Part shown: positions 34,055 through 42,314 of the stretch, piece after piece
Layout: each line of letters starts with the position of its first letter
How positions within the stretch are numbered: the stretch's first letter is position 1
Source of the DNA: Paenibacillus sp. V4I3
GTDB lineage: Bacteria; Bacillota; Bacilli; Paenibacillales; NBRC-103111
Assembly: GCF_030817215.1 (NCBI RefSeq)
Contig: NZ_JAUSZA010000001.1
Span: 2,082,501 to 2,146,500 of the forward strand
Length of the DNA: 64,000 nt
Reading direction: 5' to 3'
Notes under the pieces: generated by a model
Told to the model about the DNA's origin: nothing
Databases searched by the model: none
What the model saw: only the letters and a program-made list of their open reading frames with translations
Translations under genes and position numbers: made by a program

Positions 34055-34090
34055 AAGCGGCCGGAACATGAATCATCGTCCCAGCCGCTT
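34055..34090. terminator. terminator between convergent genes
   Basis: AAGCGGC at 34055-34061 pairs with GCCGCTT at 34084-34090, with further inner pairs. It is followed by ATTATT on the plus strand and TTTTCG on the minus strand, so it suits both the GT-C gene and the yjcZ gene. Confidence 0.7.
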
Positions 34091-34099
34091 ATTACTTCA

Positions 34100-34207
34100 T
34101 TACCATCCAAATCCGAAAGTACTAAGAACGATAACCAAGAGGATGTATAAAACGAGGACTACAGATGTGCCTGTATAAGGTACAGCAGGACCGCAACCAC
34201 AACTCAT
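34100..34207 (-). CDS. YjcZ-family sporulation micropeptide
   Basis: A 35-residue peptide: MSCGCGPAVPYTG, then the hydrophobic core TSVVLVLYILLVIVLSTFGF and a final GW. Short Gly/Cys heads, the VLxILLVIV core and a terminal GW are the marks of YjcZ-type sporulation peptides. A strong AAGGGAAGGA site is 5 nt before the ATG. It is a single transmembrane helix. It is expressed leftward toward the shared terminator at 34055-34090. Confidence 0.82.
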   Translation of the reverse strand: MSCGCGPAVPYTGTSVVLVLYILLVIVLSTFGFGW

Positions 34208-34225
34208 GTCAATCCTTCCCTTCAC

Positions 34226-34528
34226 TTTTGGACCGAAAAAGTTGGATTTGAAGTCGTTCGTGAAACGCCAATGGGTCCTAATTCCTTCTGGTTAGAGGTA
34301 GCGCCGCAAGGAGCGGAGTCCGCACTAGTCATTTATCCGAAGAGCATGATGAAAAATTATGCCGAACTGAAGCCTTCTGTCGTCTTTGTAACGGATAATA
34401 TTCAGACGACCTACGCGAACATGAAGTCCAAAGGCGTTGAATTCGAAGGAGAACTATCAGAGATGCAGTGGGGAACTTTTGCCACATTTAAGGATGAGGA
34501 TGGTAATACGTTTCTTTTAAAAGGATAA
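34226..34528 (+). pseudogene. VOC/glyoxalase-family protein, N-terminally truncated
   Basis: From TTT at 34226 the frame reads FWTEKVGFEVVRETPMGPNS and then FWLEVAPQGAESALVIYPKS, KGVEFEGELSEMQWGTFATF and KDEDGNTFLLKG. This matches a VOC (glyoxalase/bleomycin-resistance) domain from the middle of its first beta strand onward. The first about 20 residues that family members have (usually MKI-beta strand) are absent, and no start with a ribosome site precedes the homology. An ATG at 34271 could yield 85 residues, without the first metal ligand. It is probably a remnant, its 5' end replaced by the yjcZ upstream region. Confidence 0.65.
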
Positions 34529-34539
34529 GGATTTAAAGG

Positions 34540-34588
34540 AAGGACGAGTTCTTAGGTCGTGTAATCGACTGGGAACCGTCCTTTTTTT
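34540..34588 (+). terminator. terminator after the VOC remnant
   Basis: AAGGACG pairs with CGTCCTT, with inner TTC/GAA and TCG pairings, followed by T7. Confidence 0.8.
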
Positions 34589-34604
34589 ACAGATCCAATC
34601 TGAA

Positions 34605-35219
34605 TTAGGATAAATTCTCCCATTTGGCCCACATCTCCGCTGGATTGAGTTCGTATATCTCGTTCTCGCGAAACATGAACTGGTGCATAATGAATTCTCG
34701 TCGAATCGTTGCGAAATCAGGGTGGTATTTCTTAATAAATGCATTCAGTTCCTTCTCTGTGTAGGTGCGTCCTTTTTCGAGCTGCTCTACTAGATGTTCT
34801 AGGACGATAAGTTTTTTCTTGAGCTGAGCAGGGATATGCTTGAGTTTGCCATCTAAGGTTATAAAGTTTCGAATGACAGATTGCTTGAGGTTCTGATTTC
34901 GGTCTTTAAGGTCTTCATCCTTCATAGGTTCTGTATCTCCCTTCTTATTTTTGAAAATGAGATCAGCCGTCGCGGTGGCATTACTGCGAATGAAATACTC
35001 ATTTAAAGTGAAGTAAATGGTGTTCTTGTCTCTACGCTCATTGATCAGACTGGCTTCGCGAAGCTTAGAGGCGTGATGGGTAATGGTTGCTGGGGTAACA
35101 CCCAGTTTCTCCGCAAGAACTTGACCGTTCAGCTCTCCATCGGCTAGTAAAATGAGCATGCGTATACGTGTTGCATCGGCGAGGGCCTTGTGATAGGTAA
35201 TGATTTTATCTAATTGCAT
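34605..35219 (-). CDS. ArsR-type HTH regulator with DUF2087 domain
   Basis: A 204-residue regulator. Residues 1-80 are a winged helix of the ArsR kind (LADATRIRMLILLADGELNG, VLAEKLGVTPATITHHASKL). The C-terminal part (SVIRNFITLDGKLKHIPAQL, GRTYTEKELNAFIKKYHPDF, TIRREFIMHQFMFRENEIYE) matches DUF2087, a domain often found with ArsR helices in Firmicutes. No cysteine metal site is seen, so it is probably not a metal sensor. It has a likely self-regulated promoter at 35262-35299. It is divergent from cotA. Confidence 0.85.
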   Translation of the reverse strand: MQLDKIITYHKALADATRIRMLILLADGELNGQVLAEKLGVTPATITHHASKLREASLINERRDKNTIYFTLNEYFIRSNATATADLIFKNKKGDTEPMKDEDLKDRNQNLKQSVIRNFITLDGKLKHIPAQLKKKLIVLEHLVEQLEKGRTYTEKELNAFIKKYHPDFATIRREFIMHQFMFRENEIYELNPAEMWAKWENLS

Positions 35220-35261
35220 GGCGGGTACACCTCCTTAGAAGAATATCTGATTTGATTAATG

Positions 35262-35299
35262 TCTAATTAGATACTAATTAAATTAGATGAGATTGTCAA
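35262..35299 (-). promoter_or_regulatory. promoter and candidate operator of the ArsR-DUF2087 gene
   Basis: On the minus strand TTGACA (35294-35299) and TAGTAT (35271-35276) are 17 bp apart. The palindrome TCTAATTAGA (35262-35271) touches the -10, and ATTAGAT-like half-sites repeat beside it, suggesting autoregulation. Confidence 0.6.
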
Positions 35300-35415
35300 C
35301 ACGATGATCCCCAATCTTAAAGAGGCAGTGGCACTGGCAAGGATTTACTAACATAATGAACAAGTTCACATTCATAAACTTACTCAGTTGATCCTAACAA
35401 TGGGGAGGATTTCTT

Positions 35416-36954
35416 ATGCCTGAGAAGATAAAGTTGCAAAAATTCGTGGATGAACTGCCTATTCCAAACACGATATCTCCCAAACTGCGAAGTTATCATA
35501 GCTCATATTACGAAGTGACCATGACGGAGTTTTCTCAGAAGCTGCACAGAGACCTCGGACCAACCCGTTTATGGGGTTATGAAGGAACATTTCCGGGTCC
35601 TACGATCGAAGTGATGAGGAATGAAACCGTGTTTGTTAAATGGATGAATGATCTACCCAACAAGCACTTTCTTCCAGTTGATACAACGATTCATGGTTCC
35701 GAAATAACGCTTCCAGAGGGTAGAAGCGTTGTACATTTACACGGTGGAAGAACGCCTGCCCATAGTGATGGTTACCCTGAAGCATGGTTTACGAGGAATT
35801 TTGAACAAACGGGACCTTTGTTTGAACGAGAGGTTTATACGTACCCGAACATTGAACGAGCCACCATGTTATGGTATCACGATCACACCGTAGGAATTAC
35901 AAGATTGAACGTCTACGCGGGACTGGCGGGATTGTATCTCATTCGCGACATGCATGAACAGTCTCTTAATCTTCCAAAAGGGAAATATGAAATCCCTCTT
36001 TTAATTGTGGACCGCTCATTCAACGCAGACGGATCACTTTACTACCCCAGCAAACCTGATCAAAATGATGCTGGTCTTCCTCATCCGTCTCTTGTCCCAC
36101 CTTTTGATGCGGATACGATTCTGGTAAACGGGATGGTTTATCCATTTTTGGATGTAGAGCCAAGAAAATACCGGTTTCGAATTTTAAACGCATCAAACAG
36201 TCGAATCCTTACGTTAAAATTGGAATCCAATCAGCCTTTTTATCAAATTGGTACGGATGGCGGTTTTCTTGAGACAACGATAAAAATAAATGAATTCATA
36301 CTTATGAGTGCTGAGCGTGTAGATGTGATCATTGATTTTTCTCAATACTACGGTCAAACCATTGTTCTCAAAAATGTCACCAAGAGTGCAACGCCCGAAA
36401 CAACAGCCGTCATGCAATTCAGAGTAACCGTTCCGTTAAAAAGTGCAGATACCAGCTCCCTTCCTTTTTATTTAGGAGGAATCAACCGACTCCAAAGAAG
36501 TATGGCAAATAGAACAAGAGATTTAACACTCATCAGAATCAAGGATCAATATGGTCGATCTTTGAATTTATTAGATGGAAAAATGTGGATGGATCGAATA
36601 TCCGAAAGAATTGAACTACATACCGTTGAAGTTTGGCGAATCATCAATCTGATCGATGATGATCCTCACCCCATCCATATCCATTTGGTTGACTTTCAAA
36701 TTCTTGATCGCCAGCCCTTTGATGTGTCTCATTTTCAAAAAACAGGAAACCTTATTTTCACGGGACCTCCCACTCCTCCTGATCCCTATGAAATGGGATT
36801 AAAAGATACGGTTCGGACCCCTTTTGGTTACGTTACATCCATTATTGCCCGTTTTGGACCCTTCACCGGGCGTTATGTGTGGCATTGTCACATGCTGGAG
36901 CATGAAGATTACGAAATGATGCGTCCCTTTGAGGTTTTTAAAGCACACTGGTGA
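35416..36954 (+). CDS. cotA: CotA-type multicopper oxidase (spore coat laccase)
   Basis: A 512-residue laccase of the CotA kind: LQKFVDELPIPNTI, GPTRLWGYEGTFPGPTIEV, and all four copper motifs: VVHLHGG (about 115), MLWYHDHTVG (about 155), HPIHIHLVDF (about 419) and VWHCHMLEHEDYEMM (about 492), including the T1 Cys and axial Met. Bacillus CotA is an outer-coat enzyme for brown pigment and oxidises bilirubin and phenols. GGGGAGG lies before the ATG. The gene looks more AT-rich than mqnB-mqnD next door. No terminator is clearly seen after it. Confidence 0.93.
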   Translation: MPEKIKLQKFVDELPIPNTISPKLRSYHSSYYEVTMTEFSQKLHRDLGPTRLWGYEGTFPGPTIEVMRNETVFVKWMNDLPNKHFLPVDTTIHGSEITLPEGRSVVHLHGGRTPAHSDGYPEAWFTRNFEQTGPLFEREVYTYPNIERATMLWYHDHTVGITRLNVYAGLAGLYLIRDMHEQSLNLPKGKYEIPLLIVDRSFNADGSLYYPSKPDQNDAGLPHPSLVPPFDADTILVNGMVYPFLDVEPRKYRFRILNASNSRILTLKLESNQPFYQIGTDGGFLETTIKINEFILMSAERVDVIIDFSQYYGQTIVLKNVTKSATPETTAVMQFRVTVPLKSADTSSLPFYLGGINRLQRSMANRTRDLTLIRIKDQYGRSLNLLDGKMWMDRISERIELHTVEVWRIINLIDDDPHPIHIHLVDFQILDRQPFDVSHFQKTGNLIFTGPPTPPDPYEMGLKDTVRTPFGYVTSIIARFGPFTGRYVWHCHMLEHEDYEMMRPFEVFKAHW

Positions 36955-37020
36955 AGGGGAGCATGGTCATGTAAAATAATCGTATGTAGGTTATTTTAAT
37001 AAAAGGGGATAGGAACAACG

Positions 37021-37659
37021 ATGCGCGTACTTGTAATGACGGCCGTGGCCCCTGAAAGGGATGCTGTTCAGCGCGGCCTAGGCCATGACAGCAGGTTTGA
37101 ATTTGCCTTAGCTGGCGTTGGGCTTGCTGCGGCAGCAGTTAACGGAGCAATAGAGCTTGCGAAGGCTGAATATGATTTGGTTGTAATCGCCGGTATTGCC
37201 GGCGGATTTGTAGGACAAGCGGAGATAGGATCGCTTGTTGTGTCAAGCGAGATCATCGCCGCTGACCTTGGCGTGGAGCTGCTGGATGGCTTCAGCAGCT
37301 TGGACGAGCTTGGCTTCGGCTCGACGCGCGTTAGCGTTGCCGCAGATGTAGCCGAGCGAGTAACGGCGGCGTTGTTAGCCGCTGGTCTGCAGGCACAGAT
37401 GGCGCCAGTGCTCACGGTGGCAACGGCCACCGGGACGGCAGCAACAGCGGCCGCGCTGGCTGCGCGTGTGCCTGGAGCCGCTGCCGAAGCCATGGAAGGC
37501 TTCGGCATTGCGACAGCTGCGCAGCAGCGCGGCGTGCCTGTGCTGGAGATCCGCGCGATCTCCAACGCGATCGGTCCTCGCGACCGTGACGCTTGGCGTA
37601 TCGGTGATGCCTTGAAGGCTTTAGAAGCAGCAAGTTCAGTCCTAGCGGAGGTGCTTTAA
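37021..37659 (+). CDS. mqnB: futalosine hydrolase
   Basis: MqnB cleaves futalosine to hypoxanthine and dehypoxanthine-futalosine in the futalosine route to menaquinone. It belongs to the nucleoside phosphorylase/5'-methylthioadenosine nucleosidase family: MRVLVMTAVAPERDAVQRGL, VIAGIAGGFVGQAEIGSLVV, EAMEGFGIATAAQQRGVPVL with the Glu-Met-Glu nucleoside-binding motif and RAISNAIGPRDRD. 212 residues. The base composition is much more GC-rich than that of cotA. It ends one base before the mqnD ATG, so the pair is coupled. Confidence 0.93.
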   Translation: MRVLVMTAVAPERDAVQRGLGHDSRFEFALAGVGLAAAAVNGAIELAKAEYDLVVIAGIAGGFVGQAEIGSLVVSSEIIAADLGVELLDGFSSLDELGFGSTRVSVAADVAERVTAALLAAGLQAQMAPVLTVATATGTAATAAALAARVPGAAAEAMEGFGIATAAQQRGVPVLEIRAISNAIGPRDRDAWRIGDALKALEAASSVLAEVL

Positions 37660-37660
37660 T

Positions 37661-38527
37661 ATGAAGATCGCGTACTCACCTTGTCCGAACGATACATTTG
37701 TTTTCCATGCTTGGGCGCATGGATTAATCCCAGGTGCCCCCGAGCTGGATGTCTTATATGCCGACATCGACATTACGAACAAGCTAGCTGCCGAAGGCAG
37801 CGGGCCGGATGTCCTTAAGATCTCTTACGCAGCACTGCCTTGGGTGCTGAAGGACTACGCCCTGCTGCCCTGCGGCGGCGCCTTGGGCAGAGGCTGTGGG
37901 CCGCTGGTGCTGATGAAGAACAGTGGCACAGAGGGAACAGCGGGAATAGAGGGAACAGTGCCAGACCCGGCAATGCTCAGCGGCAGCAGGGTCGCTGTGC
38001 CGAGCGAGCGCTCGACCGCGTACTTACTGTTCCGCCTCTGGGCGGCACAGAACGTTCCGGGCGGCGTTGGCGAAATCGTGGTCATGCCGTTCCACGAGAT
38101 CATGCCCGCCGTGCGGGACGGCCTCATCGATGCCGGCCTCGTCATTCATGAAGCGCGCTTCACTTACCCGTCTTACGGGTTAGCGCTTCTCACAGATCTG
38201 GGCAGTTGGTGGGAGTCGGACACCAACCTGCCGATCCCTCTGGGCGCCATTATTGCACGGCGCTCCATGGATCTTGAGGCGCTTGCGGGCTGGGCCCGCG
38301 CCTCGGTCGAATACGCGTGGGCGCATCCGGAAGCATCGCGCGACTACGTCATGGAGCACGCGCAGGAGATGGACCCGCAGGTCGCTGGGGCGCACATCGA
38401 CCTTTACGTGAACGAATTCACCGCTGATCTAGGAGAGAGCGGCTATGGCGCCGTCTTGACCTTGCTCCAGCGGGCTGCGGAGGAAGGGCTTGTGCCACAA
38501 ATGGATTATGCGGCATTGCTGAAATAA
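37661..38527 (+). CDS. mqnD: 1,4-dihydroxy-6-naphthoate synthase
   Basis: MqnD forms 1,4-dihydroxy-6-naphthoate from cyclic dehypoxanthine-futalosine in the futalosine menaquinone pathway. It is a periplasmic-binding-protein-like fold starting MKIAYSPCPNDTFVFHAWAH, the family hallmark, with DVLKISYAALPWVLKDYALL and DAGLVIHEARFTYPSYGLAL. A Gly/Thr/Glu insertion (NSGTEGTAGIEGTVPDPAML, about residues 87-106) is a small tandem repeat that I do not recall in homologues. 288 aa. The gene is very GC-rich. A hairpin follows. Confidence 0.94.
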   Translation: MKIAYSPCPNDTFVFHAWAHGLIPGAPELDVLYADIDITNKLAAEGSGPDVLKISYAALPWVLKDYALLPCGGALGRGCGPLVLMKNSGTEGTAGIEGTVPDPAMLSGSRVAVPSERSTAYLLFRLWAAQNVPGGVGEIVVMPFHEIMPAVRDGLIDAGLVIHEARFTYPSYGLALLTDLGSWWESDTNLPIPLGAIIARRSMDLEALAGWARASVEYAWAHPEASRDYVMEHAQEMDPQVAGAHIDLYVNEFTADLGESGYGAVLTLLQRAAEEGLVPQMDYAALLK

Positions 38528-38544
38528 CGCTATGAAATCGAAAA

Positions 38545-38574
38545 ACCGCTTAAGTGCGCTAACACTTAAGCGGT
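38545..38574. terminator. long hairpin after mqnD
   Basis: ACCGCTTAAGTG and CACTTAAGCGGT form a 12-bp perfect stem with a 6-nt loop. The plus strand lacks a T tract; the minus strand continues with TTTTTCG. Confidence 0.6.
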
Positions 38575-38629
38575 CAAAATAACGAGGCTGTGGATACCCG
38601 CAGCCCGTATGGTTTTGAACGTAGAGAAG

Positions 38630-38669
38630 ACCACCGTTTAGGGAGTGAACCCTATCACGGTGGTTTTTT
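38630..38669 (+). terminator. strong Rho-independent terminator
   Basis: ACCACCGT pairs with ACGGTGGT, with an inner TAGGG/CCCTA, followed by T6. It ends mqnD read-through transcripts. The 300 bp beyond hold only the palindrome array. Confidence 0.85.
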
Positions 38670-38755
38670 CGTCCTTATAAGGCTGATTTCGTTTATGTTT
38701 GCGGGGCGCGAGAGCAGGCTAGATCAGCTGGTTGGTTTTCCCAATTCAAGCCCCG

Positions 38756-38941
38756 TAGCGATGTTTTTCATCGTTAAAGTGTGCATGAATAGGAAAATGA
38801 GCTTCGTTAGCGATATAAAACATGCTTAAAACTTCCGTACCCAAGTGAAATGGTCTAATCTGCTCGCTGTAGTGATGCTTTTCGTCGTTAAAGTGTGTAC
38901 GAGGAGGGAATGTGCTCGGTTAGCGCTGTAAAACATCACTA
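38756..38941. repeat. array of four palindromes, 52-62-51 bp spacing (array 2)
   Basis: Four 21-nt elements near the consensus TAGCGATG-N5-CATCGCTA are centred at 38766, 38818, 38880 and 38931. Element 1 is TAGCGATG / CATCGTTA, element 2 TAGCGATA / CATGCTTA, element 3 TAGTGATG / CGTCGTTA, element 4 TAGCGCTG / CATCACTA. Elements 1-2 and 3-4 form two 75-bp direct repeats (38755 and 38869). It lies between convergent genes. The same sequence family occurs at 19827-19959. Confidence 0.85.
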
Positions 38942-38994
38942 AATTCACAGCACAACAGGGATACACGGAACGATTCCCAGAAGTCACTCACTCA

Positions 38995-39951
38995 CTACCC
39001 AATCACATTTACCGGACGCCCATCTAGATAAGCACATACATTACCGATCGCCGTACCCATCAGTCTAGCTCGTGCTTCTTTTGTAGCCCACGCGATATGC
39101 GGGGTAATGATCACATTTCTCGCATGCAGCAAGGGATTGTCAGGCCGTGGCGGTTCTACTGTCAGCACATCGAGCCCAGCTCCTGCTAGTCTGCCTTCGT
39201 TCAAAGCATGAGCGACATCCTCCTCGTTGAGAAGACCGCCTCGTGCTGTATTAATTAAAATAGCCGTCGGTTTCATCTGAGCTATCTTTTTAGCATCAAT
39301 CAGTTGATTCGTTGCCGGTGTCAACGGACAGTGGAGACTAATAACATCAGAGCGCTGCAGCAGCTCGTCGAGCTGTACCCACTCGATACCCTCAACAAGT
39401 TGAGGGATATTTCTTCCGCTGCCAGTCGCGATAACCTTCATCCCCATCGCCTGTGCTATCACCGCGGTTTGTTTGCCGATTTGCCCTAAGCCAATCAGTC
39501 CCATGGTTTGACCACTTAACTCCACAAGCGGAGATCGGCTGTAGCTGAAATCAATCGACCCAGACCAATCCCCACTAAGCACGCTGTCACTATGCTGCTG
39601 CACCCGATGGCAAAACTCCAATAACAAAGCAAAGACCAATTGAGCAACAGAATGCGTGCTGTAAGCAGGAACGTTAGCGACAATGATGCCACTAGCCTTG
39701 GCAGCTTGAATATCAACGATATTGAATCCGGTCGAAAGTACGCCAATATAGCGAAGCTTGGGCAGCTTATGAAGTATTTCAGCGGAAAGCGGCGTCTTAT
39801 TCGTCAACACAATCTCCGCATCAGCAGCGCGCTCAACGATTTGCGACTCAGCAGTTCGATCGTAGACAACAAGATTGCCGAGTGAATCTAATCCGCTCCA
39901 GTCCAGATCGCCGGGATTTAGTGTGTAGCCATCAAGTACAACGATTTGCAT
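38995..39951 (-). CDS. D-2-hydroxyacid dehydrogenase (glycerate/hydroxypyruvate type)
   Basis: A 318-residue NAD(P)-dependent 2-hydroxyacid dehydrogenase. The cofactor domain has QTMGLIGLGQIGKQTAVIAQ; substrate and catalytic regions are GVLSTGFNIVD, LINTARGGLLNEEDVAHALN (Arg), LDVLTVEPP (Glu) and ITPHIAWATKEAR with the catalytic His followed by Trp-Ala. The H-I-A-W pattern resembles hydroxypyruvate/glycerate dehydrogenases more than SerA. Reduction of hydroxypyruvate or glyoxylate is likely, not proven. GGAG lies 9 nt before the ATG. The RluA gene follows in the other member of a back-to-back leftward pair. Confidence 0.88.
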   Translation of the reverse strand: MQIVVLDGYTLNPGDLDWSGLDSLGNLVVYDRTAESQIVERAADAEIVLTNKTPLSAEILHKLPKLRYIGVLSTGFNIVDIQAAKASGIIVANVPAYSTHSVAQLVFALLLEFCHRVQQHSDSVLSGDWSGSIDFSYSRSPLVELSGQTMGLIGLGQIGKQTAVIAQAMGMKVIATGSGRNIPQLVEGIEWVQLDELLQRSDVISLHCPLTPATNQLIDAKKIAQMKPTAILINTARGGLLNEEDVAHALNEGRLAGAGLDVLTVEPPRPDNPLLHARNVIITPHIAWATKEARARLMGTAIGNVCAYLDGRPVNVIG

Positions 39952-39973
39952 CTCTTATCGCTCCCCAAGCCAA

Positions 39974-40984
39974 TTATTTCTTCGCAGGTAACTCTTTAAA
40001 TGGATTCAAAAACAACTTCGGAATATGCGTCTCAAATCGCAATAGCTGACCCGTTGTCGGATGCAAAAATGCAAGCACACGAGCATGAAGTCCAAGACGG
40101 CCGATTTCCTTCGTTTTTGAACCGTATTTCTTATCGCCAACAACGGGGTGGCCGATGTCCTGCATATGAACGCGGATTTGATTTTTGCGGCCGGTTTCGA
40201 GATTAACCTCTAACAGCGAAAAGCTCTTGTTAGATTGCAGCGTTTTATAATGAGTAACTGCGTGCTGTCCATCATTCGGATACGGAGTCGAAAACATTTT
40301 AAGCGACTTCGTATGCTCTTTGAGCCATGAGGAAATGGTCCCTTCGGGCTTTTTCACCATGCCTTCAACCAAGGCAACATAAGTGCGCTCTTTGACACTC
40401 TCCTGCCAAGTGTTCTGTAGGTGCTGTTGAGCCTCCTCGTTTTTGGCAAACATCATCACGCCGGATGTATCTCGATCCAGTCTATGTACAACGAAAATCC
40501 GAGCCTTCGGATCGTGGTTTCGAACATGTGCCGTTAGCTGACGATAGGCTGTAATCTCATTTTCTTTCGTATTTGTGGCGATAGATAATAGCCCGGCATC
40601 CTTTTGAATGACAATCACATCTTCATCTTCGTGCAAAATCGTCATGCCAGCGAGCGGAATATCTTCGACGATTTTATCTTTGTTAATGGTGACCGTTTGC
40701 TCTGGCTGCAATGGATAGTTGTAAGCTGTTACGGCTTTGCCATTCACTGCGACTTGTCCACGGGCAAGTATGGCTTTTACCGAATTCCGGCCCAAACTCG
40801 AAAGCTTTTCTATTAAAAAAGGAAGAAGCTCAGAGGACTCCTTGACGGTGTACTGGCGAGTGCTCATCTCTTGGTTTCCTTTAGTTGGAGTAGGATTTTG
40901 GCTCTGACTCTTATTTTGCTTGAATTTGGGAGTCTGGTTCTGGTTTTTATTTGGACTTTGAAACTTACCTTGCTTCTTTTGCAT
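39974..40984 (-). CDS. RluA-family pseudouridine synthase
   Basis: A 336-residue pseudouridine synthase of the RluA/RluD type acting on rRNA or tRNA. Residues about 45-105 form an S4-like RNA-binding domain (SLGRNSVKAILARGQVAVNG). The catalytic Asp is in VVHRLDRDTSGVMMFAK at about 173. NQIRVHMQDIGHPVVGDKKY is the RluA-type finish. The first about 40 residues are a Lys/Gln/Asn-rich low-complexity head (QKKQGKFQSPNKNQNQTPKF). The upstream ATG at 40984 has AGGAGGTC 6 nt away, so the head is probably translated; a second ATG (MSTRQY) lies after it. Confidence 0.92.
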   Translation of the reverse strand: MQKKQGKFQSPNKNQNQTPKFKQNKSQSQNPTPTKGNQEMSTRQYTVKESSELLPFLIEKLSSLGRNSVKAILARGQVAVNGKAVTAYNYPLQPEQTVTINKDKIVEDIPLAGMTILHEDEDVIVIQKDAGLLSIATNTKENEITAYRQLTAHVRNHDPKARIFVVHRLDRDTSGVMMFAKNEEAQQHLQNTWQESVKERTYVALVEGMVKKPEGTISSWLKEHTKSLKMFSTPYPNDGQHAVTHYKTLQSNKSFSLLEVNLETGRKNQIRVHMQDIGHPVVGDKKYGSKTKEIGRLGLHARVLAFLHPTTGQLLRFETHIPKLFLNPFKELPAKK

Positions 40985-41136
40985 AAAAAAGACCTCCTAT
41001 TACGATCGCTTACCTTCCGGTCAGATCATTCACCTTACAATATACCACGTTCGCAAAAGCAAATGAAACGCTGTGAGGGAAGATCCTATATAGCGCGCGA
41101 TGTTCAAGGTACATCCCAAGGGAAATTACTAATCCG

Positions 41137-42174
41137 CTACACCTGTCCCGCCAGTTTCTGAATCGTGCTCCCCGCGAAAAATTCTCCCTGTAACCGCACA
41201 TGTTCAAAGGGTAAATGCGGATTCGCAATTCGCCAAAGCATCCGATCTGCTGCGCGATAGCCGGTTTCTCGAATCGGCAGCTGCGGACGCGAGCACAGTG
41301 GAAGCATGTCACTTTGTTCATTGAGCAGTGCGACTAACGAGCATTGCTGTGGAACAGCAACCCCTAAACGGCGCAGCGTGTGATATATAGGCGCAGCTTC
41401 CTCATCGATACCGCAAATAACGGCAGTAGGCTTGTGCGTCCTATAGAGCACTCCGAAATTCTGCAGCCACCGATCTGTGCCGTCTCGTTCCGTTGCGTGT
41501 TCTTGCGGATCCGCCGCAAACCCGGCTTCTTTCATCGCCTCGCGAAAGGCCTGCCACCGGATAACGAAGCCACGTTGATCCAGGGCATCTCCTACATACA
41601 TTATCTTCCGATGCCCCATTCGCACAAGTCTTCGAACAGCTTGAAAAACAGCCTCGTATACATCCCAAATCACACTATCCACCTTGGTCTCCGGCGGTGG
41701 GAAGTTCAGCAGAATGCGAGGGAGCGGAAGCTCCAACAATTTCAGCTCCAGAAGGTCCAAATTCATCCGCGGCGCAATGAACACACCTTCCGCATACATC
41801 AGCTCTTGCTCCTCAGCCCATGCTTCAAATTGCGATGGCCTTAGGTGTGGAGGAATGAGGAGAGGCTGTACTGTGTGGCCGAATTCCATGAATCTTTCGT
41901 GCAGTCCTTGCAGCAATAGTCGATTGAAGTTTAAAGACTGTTTATTTTGGACCAGCACAAACCGTCGCTTTACAACAGGATAGGGTGAGATATGATCCAA
42001 CTGCAGCGTTTGTTTCTGATCTTTGGTCATATAGCCAAGCTCGCGTGCAAGCCGGAACACTTCACTTCTTGTCTGTTCGGACATTCCGGGGAGTCCACGC
42101 AGCGCTTTAGACACCGTTTGTATCGTAAGACCGAGCTCAGCGGCCAAAACATGAAGCGTAATTCGTTTGCGCAT
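41137..42174 (-). CDS. LacI-family transcriptional regulator
   Basis: A 345-residue LacI regulator. The HTH is ITLHVLAAELGLTIQTVSKA, then LRGLPGMSEQTRSEVFRLAR for the hinge-side helices. The C-terminal sugar-binding domain has RLVRMGHRKIMYVGDALDQR, TAVICGIDEEAAPIYHTLRR and ALLNEQSDML. It is divergent from the FAD oxidoreductase and probably controls it; direct repeats in the gap (42224-42258) are the likely sites. GAGGA lies 11 nt before the ATG. Effector unknown, by family a sugar or sugar acid. Confidence 0.9.
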   Translation of the reverse strand: MRKRITLHVLAAELGLTIQTVSKALRGLPGMSEQTRSEVFRLARELGYMTKDQKQTLQLDHISPYPVVKRRFVLVQNKQSLNFNRLLLQGLHERFMEFGHTVQPLLIPPHLRPSQFEAWAEEQELMYAEGVFIAPRMNLDLLELKLLELPLPRILLNFPPPETKVDSVIWDVYEAVFQAVRRLVRMGHRKIMYVGDALDQRGFVIRWQAFREAMKEAGFAADPQEHATERDGTDRWLQNFGVLYRTHKPTAVICGIDEEAAPIYHTLRRLGVAVPQQCSLVALLNEQSDMLPLCSRPQLPIRETGYRAADRMLWRIANPHLPFEHVRLQGEFFAGSTIQKLAGQV

Positions 42175-42223
42175 AGGTCGGTGAATTCCTCATTTCATTT
42201 ACTTTGTATCTGCAATTTTAAAC

Positions 42224-42258
42224 TAAATTTAAACTTAAAAGAAGGTTAAATTTAAACT
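42224..42258. promoter_or_regulatory. two direct 12-bp repeats, candidate LacI-type operators
   Basis: TAAATTTAAACT occurs at 42224-42235 and 42247-42258, 23 bp apart, in the gap between the LacI and FAD oxidoreductase genes. Each contains the palindromic core TTAAATTTAA or close to it. The A/T-only core without central CG is unusual for LacI sites. Confidence 0.5.
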
Positions 42259-42314
42259 ACACTAAGGGGGAAGCAAGGAATTCAGAAGAACATAAACAAA
42301 GGGAGCGAATACAG

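Noticed and set aside
37068-37565. 165-codon Ala/Ser-rich antisense frame over mqnB
   Set aside because: High GC content gives open antisense frames; mqnB homology is complete on the plus strand.
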